Positions 34,381 to 43,121 of a stretch of DNA of 64,000 bases are shown here, one piece after another. Each line of letters begins with the position of its first letter. The first letter of the stretch is position 1. Both the position numbers and the translations under genes were made by a program. The stretch is taken from positions 248,001 through 312,000 of the forward strand of contig JAHBVC010000001.1 of the NCBI GenBank assembly GCA_019637755.1. The letters are read 5' to 3'. Origin of the DNA: Anaerolineales bacterium. Lineage in GTDB: Bacteria; Chloroflexota; Anaerolineae; Anaerolineales; UBA11579. The notes beneath the pieces were generated by a model. The model made no database searches, was not told the origin of the DNA, and saw only the letters and a list, made by a program, of their open reading frames with translations.

Positions 34381-36069
34381 ATGAAACTACGACGCCGAAT
34401 TCTGCTTTTCGCACTCACCCTGCTCATTGCGTTGGTGCCGCTGGGTGTGGTGTACGCGCAAACCTATGCCTTTCAAGTGCCGCGCCAGCGCGTGGATGTG
34501 TACTGGCAGAGCAACGGCACACTCACCGTTAGCTATGAGATCTTGTTCCTCAACGAGTCCTACGCCGACCCGATCGATTATGTAGATGTGGGCCTGCCCA
34601 ATGATTCGTACTCCATCTCCAACATCAGCGCCTCGATCGACGGCGAGCCGATCCGCCACATTGCCTATTCTCCCTATGTAGATAGCGGCGTGGAGCTGGG
34701 CCTGGGCGGTGCGGCGATCCCGCCGGGCACCAGCGGCACGCTGCGCATGACCGCCAGCGGCATTAGCGATGTCTTGTACGAAGACAACCAAGACGATGCC
34801 TACGCCAGCGCGCTGTTCATGCCCAACTATTTCGGCTCGGAATTCGTGAACGGCCGCAGCGACATCACCGTGGTGTTCCACCTCCCGCCGGGCGTACAGC
34901 CCAGCGAGCCGCGCTGGCACACGGCCGGGCACGCGGGCTTCCCCGAGGCGCCAGTCACCGGCGTGGATAACTCCGGCCGCATCACCTACACCTGGCGCAG
35001 CAGCAGCGCCAGCGCCAGCGAGGACTACTTGTTTGGCGCCTCGTTCCCGCGCAGCTACGTGCCTGCCAGCAGCGTTACCACGCCCAGCTTCTGGCAACGC
35101 TACGGGATCGACCCCGGCGCGCTGGTAACCCTGATGGTGTGCCTGTGTTTCGCCGCCACTTTTATTCTGATCATTGTTGTGAGTGTGCGCGCCGAAAAAT
35201 CGCGCCGCTTGAAATACTTGCCGCCCAAGATCTCGGTTGAGGGACACGGCATCAAACGCGGCCTCACCGCACCCGAAGCCGCCATTCTGCTCGAACAGCC
35301 AATGGACAAGATCCTCTCGATGATCTTGTTTTCCGTAGTCAAGAAGGGCGCGGCCGAAGTGGTGAGCCGCGACCCGCTGGATGTCGCCCGTAGCACCAAG
35401 GAAGTTACCGGGCTGCACGAATATGAGAATGATTTCCTTAACGCCTTCGCCGAGGACGATAAGGCCAAGCGCCGCCGTGCTCTGCAACAGATGATGATCG
35501 GCCTGGTGCGCCGGGTGGCCAATAAGATGCGTGGCTTTAGCAAGGGCGAGACGGTAACCTTTTACAAGAAGATCACCGCTGACGCCTGGGCTGAAGTAGA
35601 AGCCGCCGACACTCCCAAGGTGAAGAGCGCCGCCTTCGACGAGAATTTGGAATGGACAATGCTCGACCCGAACTACGAGCGGCGCACCCGCGATGTCTTC
35701 AGCAGCGGGCCGGTGATCCTGCCGCGCTGGTACGGCGGCTACAACCCCACCTACACCACCGCCGGCAGCGGCAGCAGTAGCGTAGGCAAGAGCGGCGGCG
35801 GCAGCCCCACGCGCACCACTGGCGGCGCCTCGCTACCCACCTTGCCCGGCGGCGACTTCGCCGCCTCGATGGTAGGCGGCGCCCAGAACTTTGCCGGCAG
35901 TGTGATCGGCAGCCTGTCTGACTTTACGGGCGGCGTCACCAAGGTCACCAACCCACCCCCGCCGCCGAGCACGTCCAGTGGTGGCGGTGGCGGCTTCAGC
36001 GGCGGCGGCTCTTCGTGCGCCTGCGCGTGTGCGGGCTGTGCCTGCGCCTGCGCTGGCGGCGGCCGCTAG
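34381..36069 (+). CDS. DUF2207-like membrane protein with a C-terminal Cys-Ala repeat tail
   Basis: A 562-residue protein. A signal sequence (~1-26) leads to an exported beta-rich domain (~30-235) with LTVSYEILFLNESYADP. One membrane helix (~245-268) follows, then a cytoplasmic region (~275-455) with LPPKISVEGHGIKRGLTAPEAAILL, like DUF2207 proteins. A Gly/Ser/Thr/Pro linker ends in an extraordinary tail (544-562): SSCACACAGCACACAGGGR, six cysteines alternating with alanine. The tail would be cytoplasmic. The adjacent gene encodes a PqqD-radical-SAM-like protein, so the tail may be a modification target; that is inference. Confidence 0.82.
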   Translation: MKLRRRILLFALTLLIALVPLGVVYAQTYAFQVPRQRVDVYWQSNGTLTVSYEILFLNESYADPIDYVDVGLPNDSYSISNISASIDGEPIRHIAYSPYVDSGVELGLGGAAIPPGTSGTLRMTASGISDVLYEDNQDDAYASALFMPNYFGSEFVNGRSDITVVFHLPPGVQPSEPRWHTAGHAGFPEAPVTGVDNSGRITYTWRSSSASASEDYLFGASFPRSYVPASSVTTPSFWQRYGIDPGALVTLMVCLCFAATFILIIVVSVRAEKSRRLKYLPPKISVEGHGIKRGLTAPEAAILLEQPMDKILSMILFSVVKKGAAEVVSRDPLDVARSTKEVTGLHEYENDFLNAFAEDDKAKRRRALQQMMIGLVRRVANKMRGFSKGETVTFYKKITADAWAEVEAADTPKVKSAAFDENLEWTMLDPNYERRTRDVFSSGPVILPRWYGGYNPTYTTAGSGSSSVGKSGGGSPTRTTGGASLPTLPGGDFAASMVGGAQNFAGSVIGSLSDFTGGVTKVTNPPPPPSTSSGGGGGFSGGGSSCACACAGCACACAGGGR

Positions 36070-36091
36070 CTACAACAGGAACGGGAACGCG

Positions 36092-37270
36092 ATGAGCTTA
36101 CTTGAGCGATTGGGATTGCGCGGCGGCGAACGGGCCAAACCACTGGAGCCGGGCCTGTTCTCCTACACCTCGCCCCCCAGCCACCCCACCCATTACCGTT
36201 TGCACCTGCGCATTGAGCCGGATGGCGAGGGTTTGCTGGTGGTCAATGCCAGCACGGTGCTGCACCTCAACCAAACCGCCACGGAAATGGCCTGGCACTT
36301 TATTCGCCTCACCCCGCCGGAGCAGGTAGCCCAGCAAGTATCCAAACGCTATCGCATCAAGGCGCAGCAAGCCGAAAATGATTACCGCGAGTTTGCCCAA
36401 ACGATCCAGACCTTGATCGAAACGCCAGATCTGGACCCGATCACCTACCTTGACCTTGAGCGCGCCGTGCCGTATGAGAACCTCAGCGCGCCGTATCGCC
36501 TGGACATCGCCCTCACCTATCGCCTGCCCGCCGGGGCGCCGGCGGAAGCCGCCCCCACCAAGCGCGTAGACCGCGAGCTGAGCACCGAAGAGTGGAAGCA
36601 AGTGATCGACAAGGCGTACGCAGCCGGCATCCCGCATGTGACCTTTACCGGCGGCGAGCCCACCCTGCGCGACGATCTGGCCAGCTTGTTGGAGCACGCC
36701 GAGGAGCGCGGCCTGGTGAGCGGTCTGATCACCGATGGCCACAAGCTGGCCGACACGCGCTACCTGAAGACCCTGCTGGACGCGGGGCTAGACCATGCCA
36801 TGATCGTGCTGCAACCCAGCGGCACGCAAACCTGGGATTCGCTGGCCAGCTTTGCCTACTGGCGCGAGGTGCTCAACGATGACATCTTCATCGCCGCACA
36901 CCTGACGCTGACGCCGGACAATGTGGGCCAAGCCAACGCCCTGATCGACAAGCTCTCCGGCAGCGGCATCCGCGCCCTGTCGTTGAGCGCCAGTGACCCG
37001 GCGCTCAACGCAGTGCTGCAAACCGCCCGTGACCATGCCGGCGCGCTGAACCTGCCGCTGGTGTGGGATTTGCCGGTGCCTTATTCGGCGCTCAACCCGG
37101 TGGCGCTGGAGCTCACAGACGGCGCCAGCCCGGCGCCCCAGGGCGCAGGGAGTGCTTGGTTGTATGTGGAGCCTGATGGCGATGTGCTGCCTGGCCAAGG
37201 TATCCAGCGCGTGCTGGGCAATTTTGCGAAGGATGCCTGGGACGCGATCTGGAGCACAGCCAGCAACTAA
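36092..37270 (+). CDS. PqqD-like domain fused to a cysteine-less radical SAM-like protein
   Basis: A 392-residue protein with two recognisable parts. Residues ~38-110 resemble a PqqD/RRE peptide-binding domain (LLVVNASTVLHLNQTATEMAW, then EQVAQQVSKRY). Residues ~135-390 follow a radical SAM/SPASM layout: HVTFTGGEPTLRDDL is the SAM-binding GGEP segment, and WLYVEPDGDVLPGQG...LGNFAKDAWDAIW is a SPASM-like end. The CxxxCxxC iron-sulfur motif is replaced (region 138-165), the SPASM Cys is Gly, and I find no cysteine anywhere in the protein. It cannot bind a 4Fe-4S cluster in the usual way. ATG 36092 has an agga ribosome site, 22 nt after the Cys-tail gene. Confidence 0.8.
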   Translation: MSLLERLGLRGGERAKPLEPGLFSYTSPPSHPTHYRLHLRIEPDGEGLLVVNASTVLHLNQTATEMAWHFIRLTPPEQVAQQVSKRYRIKAQQAENDYREFAQTIQTLIETPDLDPITYLDLERAVPYENLSAPYRLDIALTYRLPAGAPAEAAPTKRVDRELSTEEWKQVIDKAYAAGIPHVTFTGGEPTLRDDLASLLEHAEERGLVSGLITDGHKLADTRYLKTLLDAGLDHAMIVLQPSGTQTWDSLASFAYWREVLNDDIFIAAHLTLTPDNVGQANALIDKLSGSGIRALSLSASDPALNAVLQTARDHAGALNLPLVWDLPVPYSALNPVALELTDGASPAPQGAGSAWLYVEPDGDVLPGQGIQRVLGNFAKDAWDAIWSTASN

Positions 37271-37287
37271 GCCAATAGCGATAGTCA

Positions 37288-37327
37288 ACAAAAAAGAGCC
37301 GCATTCGTTGAATGCGGCTCTTTTGTT
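37288..37327. terminator. Bidirectional terminator
   Basis: The stem agagccgcattc/gaatgcggctct has an A run before and TTTTGTTTT after, between convergent genes. Confidence 0.9.
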
Positions 37328-37340
37328 TTCCTTGAATCAG

Positions 37341-38099
37341 TTACTTGCTGCGATTCAAAAATCGCTCTACGGCTTGGCGGCGAAACTCGCTGTCCCACAA
37401 GAACGAGAACAGTCGCCGCTCGGCGTGGCGCGCCACTAGCGGGCTGGCAACGGCGAAGCGCAGCAGGCGCTTCGCCGCCTGCACTGCTTGGCGTGGGTGC
37501 TGCGCCATCTCCGCCGCCAGGGTCTGCGCCGCGGGCAGTGCGCCGCCGGGCGGGCACACCTGCCCCACCAGGCCGATGCGGCGCGCTTCCGCCGCGCTCA
37601 GTACGCGCGCCGTGCTGAGCAGCTCCAGCGCGGTTGGATACCCGACGAGTTGTAATAGATAACGCGCCCCGCCCCAGGCGGTGGTGATACCCAGACGGGC
37701 ATGCACGAAGCCAATATCGGCATCCTCGGCCATCACGCGCTGGTCACAGGCTACGGCGATCTCCGCCCCGCCGCCGCGTGCCGGCCCGTTGATCGCGGCG
37801 ATAGTAGGGCAATGCAGCCCGCGCAGCTTGCCCAGCGCCTTGCCCATGATGGTGGCCAGGCGCATCCCGTCGCGGCGCTTGGTGTATGGCGCCAGGGCGC
37901 GCAGATCGCCGCCGGAGACAAAGGTGGCCCCCGCGCCGGTGACGATCAGGGCGCGCAGCTGCGGCATGGCCGCGGCGGCATCTACCGCGGCGGCAAAGGC
38001 GCGCATCGCTGCCCAGTCCAGGCCGTTGCGCACCTGCGGCCGGTTGACCGTCAGCGTGGCGATCGATGCTGTGTCGACTACGAATTCAATTCCGCTCAT
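37341..38099 (-). CDS. Enoyl-CoA hydratase/isomerase (crotonase) family protein
   Basis: A 252-residue crotonase-fold protein. The oxyanion-hole motifs are ATFVSGGDLRAL and INGPARGGGAEIAVACD. The first catalytic Glu (GGGAE) is present. The second, in the PE-x-x-x-G position of true hydratases, is replaced (segment VHARLGITTAWGG). It may therefore be an isomerase, decarboxylase, thioesterase or hydrolase rather than a hydratase. ATG 38099 is preferred over an upstream TTG. It lies downstream of transaldolase with a strong hairpin between. Confidence 0.78.
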   Translation of the reverse strand: MSGIEFVVDTASIATLTVNRPQVRNGLDWAAMRAFAAAVDAAAAMPQLRALIVTGAGATFVSGGDLRALAPYTKRRDGMRLATIMGKALGKLRGLHCPTIAAINGPARGGGAEIAVACDQRVMAEDADIGFVHARLGITTAWGGARYLLQLVGYPTALELLSTARVLSAAEARRIGLVGQVCPPGGALPAAQTLAAEMAQHPRQAVQAAKRLLRFAVASPLVARHAERRLFSFLWDSEFRRQAVERFLNRSK

Positions 38100-38111
38100 A
38101 TGCAATTGGTG

Positions 38112-38152
38112 GCTTAAACCCAATGCGGCGCATTCGGTTGCGCCGCATTGGC
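38112..38152 (-). terminator. Hairpin terminator after the transaldolase gene
   Basis: A perfect 13-bp stem (ccaatgcggcgca/tgcgccgcattgg, loop of 6). On the minus strand it is followed by gggtttaag, a weak U tract. Confidence 0.7.
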
Positions 38153-38167
38153 AGATTGCTGGGAAGG

Positions 38168-39289
38168 TTAGCGAAACTCAACCGCGCGCTGTTCGATCGT
38201 AGTAAACAGATCGGCAATCGCCTTACTGAACGCGGCCACACCTTCGTGCTCAACTTCATCGGTGGCTTTGTCCAGCGAGAGGCCCAGGGCGGCCAGCTCG
38301 TCCAGTTGGGCCTGCGCCTCGGCCAGCTCTGCTTCGATGCTCAGTTGGGTGGCGCCGTGATCCTTGACCGCCTCCAGCGTGGCAGGCGGCACCGTGTTCA
38401 CCGTGTCTTTACCCACCAGGGTATCCACATACAAAAGATCCGGATAGGCGGGGTTCTTGGTGCTGGTGGAAGCCCACAGCGGGCGCTGCACGCGGCCGCC
38501 CTTCTGGGCGATGGCGGCAAAGCGCGGCGTGGCGAAGCTCTCTTTGAAGAGCTGATAGGCCAGCTTGGCATTGGCCACAGCCACCTTGCCCTTGAGCGCC
38601 TGCGCCCTGGCGGCGTTTTCGCCGCCCTGCTCAGCCAGCGCATCCAGCCAGGCATCCACCTTGCTGTCAATGCGCGAAACAAAAAACGAAGCCACCGAGG
38701 CGATCTGCGCGATGGGCAGGTTGTTGGCAATGCGCTCTTCCAAACCGGCGATGTACGCTTCGATCACTTGCGCATAGCGCTGGCGCGAGAAGATCAGGGT
38801 GATATTGATGTTAATGCCGTGGGCGATCGAGGACTGGATGGCGGCGATGCCCGCCTGGGTGGCAGGGATCTTGACCATCAGGTTGGGCCGGTCTACCAGC
38901 GCCCACAGGCGCTGCGCCTCGGCGGCGGTGGCCTGCGTGTCAGCGGCCAGGTCCGGATGCACCTCAATGCTCACATAGCCATCGCCGCCGCGCGTGCTGT
39001 CATACAGGGAGCGGAACAGATCACAGGCCGCCTGGATGTCAGCCACGGTGAGCGCATCGTAAATTTCAGCGGTGGTGTGGCCGGCGCGGGCCAGCTCGGC
39101 CAGTTGGCCGTCATAATCCCTGGATTTGCCGATGGCATTGTTGAAAATGCTCGGGTTAGAGGTGACACCGTAGATATCGCCACGCGCGATCATTGCCGCC
39201 AGCTCGCCATTCTCGAGCAAACGGCGTTCGATGTTGTCATACCACAGGGACTGGCCCAGGGCATAGAGTTTTTGAGGGGTTGTGGTCAT
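38168..39289 (-). CDS. tal: Transaldolase
   Basis: A 373-residue transaldolase of the longer (370-aa) class, transferring a dihydroxyacetone unit in the non-oxidative pentose phosphate pathway. Landmarks are IYGVTSNPSIFNNAI, the Schiff-base lysine in NLMVKIPAT and ASVASFFVSRID. ATG 39289 has a caaggag ribosome site; the open frame above is not family-like. It lies downstream of the DNA methyltransferase and transketolase genes on the same strand. Confidence 0.94.
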   Translation of the reverse strand: MTTTPQKLYALGQSLWYDNIERRLLENGELAAMIARGDIYGVTSNPSIFNNAIGKSRDYDGQLAELARAGHTTAEIYDALTVADIQAACDLFRSLYDSTRGGDGYVSIEVHPDLAADTQATAAEAQRLWALVDRPNLMVKIPATQAGIAAIQSSIAHGININITLIFSRQRYAQVIEAYIAGLEERIANNLPIAQIASVASFFVSRIDSKVDAWLDALAEQGGENAARAQALKGKVAVANAKLAYQLFKESFATPRFAAIAQKGGRVQRPLWASTSTKNPAYPDLLYVDTLVGKDTVNTVPPATLEAVKDHGATQLSIEAELAEAQAQLDELAALGLSLDKATDEVEHEGVAAFSKAIADLFTTIEQRAVEFR

Positions 39290-39352
39290 AAGACTCCTTG
39301 TATGGCTGAAGTTGAACAAATAGCAATTGGCAACCAGCGTACGGCTCACCGA

Positions 39353-40210
39353 TTACTGACTTTGAATAAATTCAACATCCTTTCCTTTGAAGCGGTTGCG
39401 CATCACCTCAATCGCTTCGGCATTGCTATCCACCAGCAGGAAACGGCGGCCAAGCTCCAGCGCAGCGGCGCCGGTGGTGCCGCTGCCGGCAAAGAAATCG
39501 AGCACCAGGTCAGCGGGGTTGGAGGAAGCGCTGAGGATGCGGCGCAGGATGCCCAGCGGCTTTTGCGTCGGATAGCCGGTCTTCTCTTTGCCGGTCGGGC
39601 TGACGATGGTGTGCCACCAGGTATCCGTGGGCAGCTTGCCGCGGGCGGCTTTGGCTTCGCCCGCCAGGGCCGGCGCCATGTAGGGGATGCGCTCGATCGC
39701 TTCGGTATTGAAGGTGTAGTGCTTGCGATCCTTCACATACAGCAAGATGTTATCGTGTTTGGCGGGCCAACGGTTCTTGGCGCGCCCGCCGTAATCATAG
39801 GCCCAGATGATCTCGTTGAGAAAATTCGCCCGGCCAAAGATCTCATCCAACAAGAGCTTGCAGTAGTGCACCTCGCGATAATCAACATGGAAGTAAAAAC
39901 TGCCCTGCGGCGCCAGGACGCGATAGGCCTCTTGCAAACGCGGCGCCAGGAATTCCAGATAATCGTCGAAGGCATCGGCGAAGGCGCGGCGCGCCAGGCG
40001 CGTGGTGCTGTAGCGCCGCCCGCCAAAGCCGGTGCGATCGCCATGCGCATCGCGATCGGTGCGCAGTTGCGTGCGCGCCTGCAACTTGCCAGTGTTGAAG
40101 GGCGGATCGATGTAGATCAAATCCACGCAGCCATCCGGCAGGCCGCGCAGCACGGCCAGGTTATCGCCATGAACCACGCGGGCTTGAAGGGCCAGCTTGG
40201 CGCGCGACAT
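39353..40210 (-). CDS. DNA adenine/cytosine-N4 methyltransferase, beta-class layout
   Basis: A 285-residue SAM-dependent DNA methyltransferase. The catalytic motif IV DPPF (35-38) comes first and the SAM-binding FAGSGTTG motif (~248) near the end, the beta-class order shared with CcrM/HinfI-like enzymes. Between them lies a target-recognition region with YREVHYCKLLLDEIF and ENYPTQKPL-like GYPTQKPLGI. No restriction endonuclease is nearby. ATG 40210 begins 1 nt after the transketolase stop, placing an orphan methyltransferase inside a sugar-phosphate operon. Recognition site is unknown. Confidence 0.88.
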   Translation of the reverse strand: MSRAKLALQARVVHGDNLAVLRGLPDGCVDLIYIDPPFNTGKLQARTQLRTDRDAHGDRTGFGGRRYSTTRLARRAFADAFDDYLEFLAPRLQEAYRVLAPQGSFYFHVDYREVHYCKLLLDEIFGRANFLNEIIWAYDYGGRAKNRWPAKHDNILLYVKDRKHYTFNTEAIERIPYMAPALAGEAKAARGKLPTDTWWHTIVSPTGKEKTGYPTQKPLGILRRILSASSNPADLVLDFFAGSGTTGAAALELGRRFLLVDSNAEAIEVMRNRFKGKDVEFIQSQ

Positions 40211-40211
40211 G

Positions 40212-42239
40212 CTAACGCTTCTTGGTTTTGGGCAGCAAGGCGCGGGCGCGCTTGAGCACGTTGGCAACGCTGAAGCCCAGCTTGTGCATGGCTTCCTCGC
40301 CGGGGGCCGAGGCCCCGAAGCGCTCCAGGCTGACGTGCGCGCTGGCCCACTGCTGCCAGCCCTGCGCCACGCCCGCCTCCACCGAGAGGCGCGCCTTCAC
40401 TTCGGGCGGCAGCACCTTCTCGCGGTAGCTCTTGGACTGGGCTGCAAACAGCTCCCAACTGGGGAAGGACACTAGGCGCACGGTAACGCCATCCTTGGCC
40501 AGCTTGCGGCCGGCTTCAACGATCAGCGCCACTTCAGAGCCGGAGGCCATCAGGATGATATCCGGCTTGGCCTTCTTGCCCCACTGCGCCAGCACATAGG
40601 CGCCCTTGTGCAGCCCGCTGGCGGCGGCGAACTCGCCACCACGGCGGCGATCCAGGGTGGGCAGATCCTGGCGCGAGAAGATCAGCGTGGTGGGATTCTT
40701 GCGATCGCGGATGGCGGCGATCCAGGCTTCGCGCACTTCGTTGGCATCCGCCGGGCGGATGACGCGCAGATTGGGGATGGCGCGCAGCGCGGCCAGATGC
40801 TCAACCGGCTGGTGGGTCGGCCCGTCTTCGCCTACGCCGACGCTGTCATGCGTGAAGACCCAAATGCTGGGATACGGCGAGAGCGCCGAGAGACGCATCG
40901 AGGGACGCATGTAATCCGAGAATACTAAGAACGTAGCGCCAAAGGGAATGATGCCCGGCGTCACGCTCAGGCCGTTGACGATACCGCCCATGGCATGCTC
41001 GCGAATGCCGTAGTGAATACTACGGCCCTGCGGCGTGCTGGGCTGAAAATCTGGCGCCGAGTCAATGAAGGTTTTGGTGGAAGGATGCAAATCGGCGGAG
41101 CCACCCAGCAGATCGGGCAGTTGGCCGGCGATGGCGTTGATCACCTTGCCGGAGGACACCCGCGTGGCCATGCCCTTGGCATCTGCCGGAAACTCCGGCA
41201 GGCCTTGCTCCCAGCCGGCGGGCAGCTCGCCCGCCAGGATGCGCTGCAACTCGGCGTGTTCCTGCGGGTAGGCGGCCTGGTACGCCGTAAGCATGGCCTG
41301 CCAAGCCGCCTGGTGCGCCGCGCCCTGCTCCACCGCGCTGCGGAAGTGCTCGAGCACCTCGCCGGGGATGAGGAAGCGCGGCTCAAGCGGCCAACCGAGG
41401 GCCTGCTTGGCGGCGTTGAGCTCCTCGTCGCCGGGCGGCTCGCCGTGCGCCTTGGCGGTGCCTTGGCGCTTGGGCATGCCGAAGCCGATCACGGTTTTGA
41501 CGCAAATGATCGAAGGGCGCTGGCTCTCGGCCTGGGCGGCGCGTAGCGCGGCATCCACCGCGTCTACATCGTTGCCATCGGCCACCTGCAGCACCTGCCA
41601 GCCATAGGCCGCGAAGCGCTCGGGCACGTTCTCGGTGAAGGCGAGCTGCGTGCTGCCATCGATCGAGATATTGTTATCGTCATACAGGAAGATCAGCTTG
41701 CTGAGTTGAAGATGGCCGGCCAGCGAGGCGGCCTCGGAGGTGATGCCCTCCATCAGATCGCCATCGGTAACAATCGCATAGGTAAAGTAATCGAAGATGG
41801 TGTGCCCGGGGCGGTTAAAGCGCGCCGCCAGGTGCTGCTGGCCGATGGCCATGCCAACTGCATTGGCAAAGCCCTGCCCCAGCGGGCCGGTGCTGGTTTC
41901 TACGCCAGGGGTGACCCAGTATTCAGGGTGGCCGGGGGTCTTGCTCTCCCATTGGCGGAATTGCTGGATATCTTCGAGTGTAAGCGGGTAGCCAGTGAGG
42001 TGCAGCAGCGAGTAGAGCAGCATGGAGCCATGCCCGCCGGAGAGCACAAAGCGGTCTCGATTGCCCCAGGCAGGGTCCTGCGGGTTGTGGCGCAGATGGC
42101 GCGCCCACAAAGCATAGGCCATCGCTGCCGCCCCCATCGGCAGGCCGGGGTGCCCGGAATTGGCCTTTTGAATCGCATCCGCCGAGAGAAAGCGAATGGT
42201 ATTGATCGCACGTTGTTGAAGGTCTTTGGAGGTATCCAT
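40212..42239 (-). CDS. tkt: Transketolase
   Basis: A 675-residue TPP enzyme of the pentose phosphate pathway. The TPP motif is TDGDLMEGI...DDNN with NNISIDG. Other landmarks are [15 protein letters not shown] near the start and [21 protein letters not shown] in the pyrimidine domain. ATG 42239 follows a TAGAAT box by 10 nt, so the leader is very short. First gene of tkt-methyltransferase-tal. Confidence 0.96.
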   Translation of the reverse strand: MDTSKDLQQRAINTIRFLSADAIQKANSGHPGLPMGAAAMAYALWARHLRHNPQDPAWGNRDRFVLSGGHGSMLLYSLLHLTGYPLTLEDIQQFRQWESKTPGHPEYWVTPGVETSTGPLGQGFANAVGMAIGQQHLAARFNRPGHTIFDYFTYAIVTDGDLMEGITSEAASLAGHLQLSKLIFLYDDNNISIDGSTQLAFTENVPERFAAYGWQVLQVADGNDVDAVDAALRAAQAESQRPSIICVKTVIGFGMPKRQGTAKAHGEPPGDEELNAAKQALGWPLEPRFLIPGEVLEHFRSAVEQGAAHQAAWQAMLTAYQAAYPQEHAELQRILAGELPAGWEQGLPEFPADAKGMATRVSSGKVINAIAGQLPDLLGGSADLHPSTKTFIDSAPDFQPSTPQGRSIHYGIREHAMGGIVNGLSVTPGIIPFGATFLVFSDYMRPSMRLSALSPYPSIWVFTHDSVGVGEDGPTHQPVEHLAALRAIPNLRVIRPADANEVREAWIAAIRDRKNPTTLIFSRQDLPTLDRRRGGEFAAASGLHKGAYVLAQWGKKAKPDIILMASGSEVALIVEAGRKLAKDGVTVRLVSFPSWELFAAQSKSYREKVLPPEVKARLSVEAGVAQGWQQWASAHVSLERFGASAPGEEAMHKLGFSVANVLKRARALLPKTKKR

Positions 42240-42330
42240 GATATAGGCGATTCTACTCTACCTGCCAACCATAAGCTATACCTAGGTGAAGAAACGCGCC
42301 CCCAGCTATAGTAAGATTGCGGTTAACCCT

Positions 42331-43116
42331 ATGGCACGCGAAGATAAAACTCTCTTTCCCACGTTAGGCGAATGGCGCGGCACGCGTGACACCTTGCATG
42401 CCTATTGCAAAGTGCTCAGCGCGATCCGTGCCGCATTCACGCCGGAGCAGCCGCACCACGCGCACCTCAGCTTGCGTGTCTACACCTCCGGGCTAACCAC
42501 TACGCCGATCTCCTTCCCCGAGGACCCGGCGCAGACTTTCGCCTTGAGCTTGGATCTACGCAACCATTACCTGATCCTGAGCACCAGCGGCGGCCAGGTG
42601 CAGCAAATTCGCCTGAGCGAGGGCCTGAGCGCCAGCCAACTGGGTGATGAGCTGGTGGCGCGGCTGGCTGAGCTCGGCGTGCAGGGCAAGGTGAACAAGA
42701 AGAGTTACCAAAGTGACGCGCGGCGCGAATATGCCTTGGATGACGCCGAACGTTTTTTTGCCGCGCTGATGCGCAGCCAGCAAATCTTTGATCAGTTGCG
42801 CAAGCAACTGGGCGCCGATTGCGGCGTGGTGCAAATGTGGCCGCGCCAATTTGATCTGGCCTTCGCGGCGCCGAACGGCGAAGATGGCACGCTGACCTTT
42901 GGCTTCGCCACCCCGCCAGGCAACGAATATTTCTATGCCAGCCCGCAGCCCTTCGCCGCCACGCTGACCCAGCAGGCGCTGCCCGCCGAGGCGCGCTGGC
43001 ATAGCGAGGGCTGGCACGGCGCCCTGCTGCCTTACACCGCAGTGGAAGGCAAGCCAGATGGCGCCGAGCGCCTGCTCGCTTTCCTGCAGGCCGTGACCGC
43101 CCTCGCCGCGCCCTAG
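42331..43116 (+). CDS. DUF5996 family protein
   Basis: A 261-residue protein. The start FPTLGEWRGTRDTLHAYCKVLSAIR matches the DUF5996 opening (L-x-x-W-x-x-T-x-D-T-L-H). The end is HGALLPYTAV and a helical tail. Function is unknown. ATG 42331 is chosen over the GTG at 42286; TATAGT/TAAGAT boxes lie 13-19 nt upstream. It is divergent from transketolase. Confidence 0.72.
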   Translation: MAREDKTLFPTLGEWRGTRDTLHAYCKVLSAIRAAFTPEQPHHAHLSLRVYTSGLTTTPISFPEDPAQTFALSLDLRNHYLILSTSGGQVQQIRLSEGLSASQLGDELVARLAELGVQGKVNKKSYQSDARREYALDDAERFFAALMRSQQIFDQLRKQLGADCGVVQMWPRQFDLAFAAPNGEDGTLTFGFATPPGNEYFYASPQPFAATLTQQALPAEARWHSEGWHGALLPYTAVEGKPDGAERLLAFLQAVTALAAP

Positions 43117-43121
43117 CCCCA

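Noticed and set aside
38066-40255. Long plus-strand open frame of 729 codons opposite transaldolase and the methyltransferase
   Set aside because: It is the antisense shadow of two clear genes in GC-rich DNA; the product has no family features and spans their intergenic gap.
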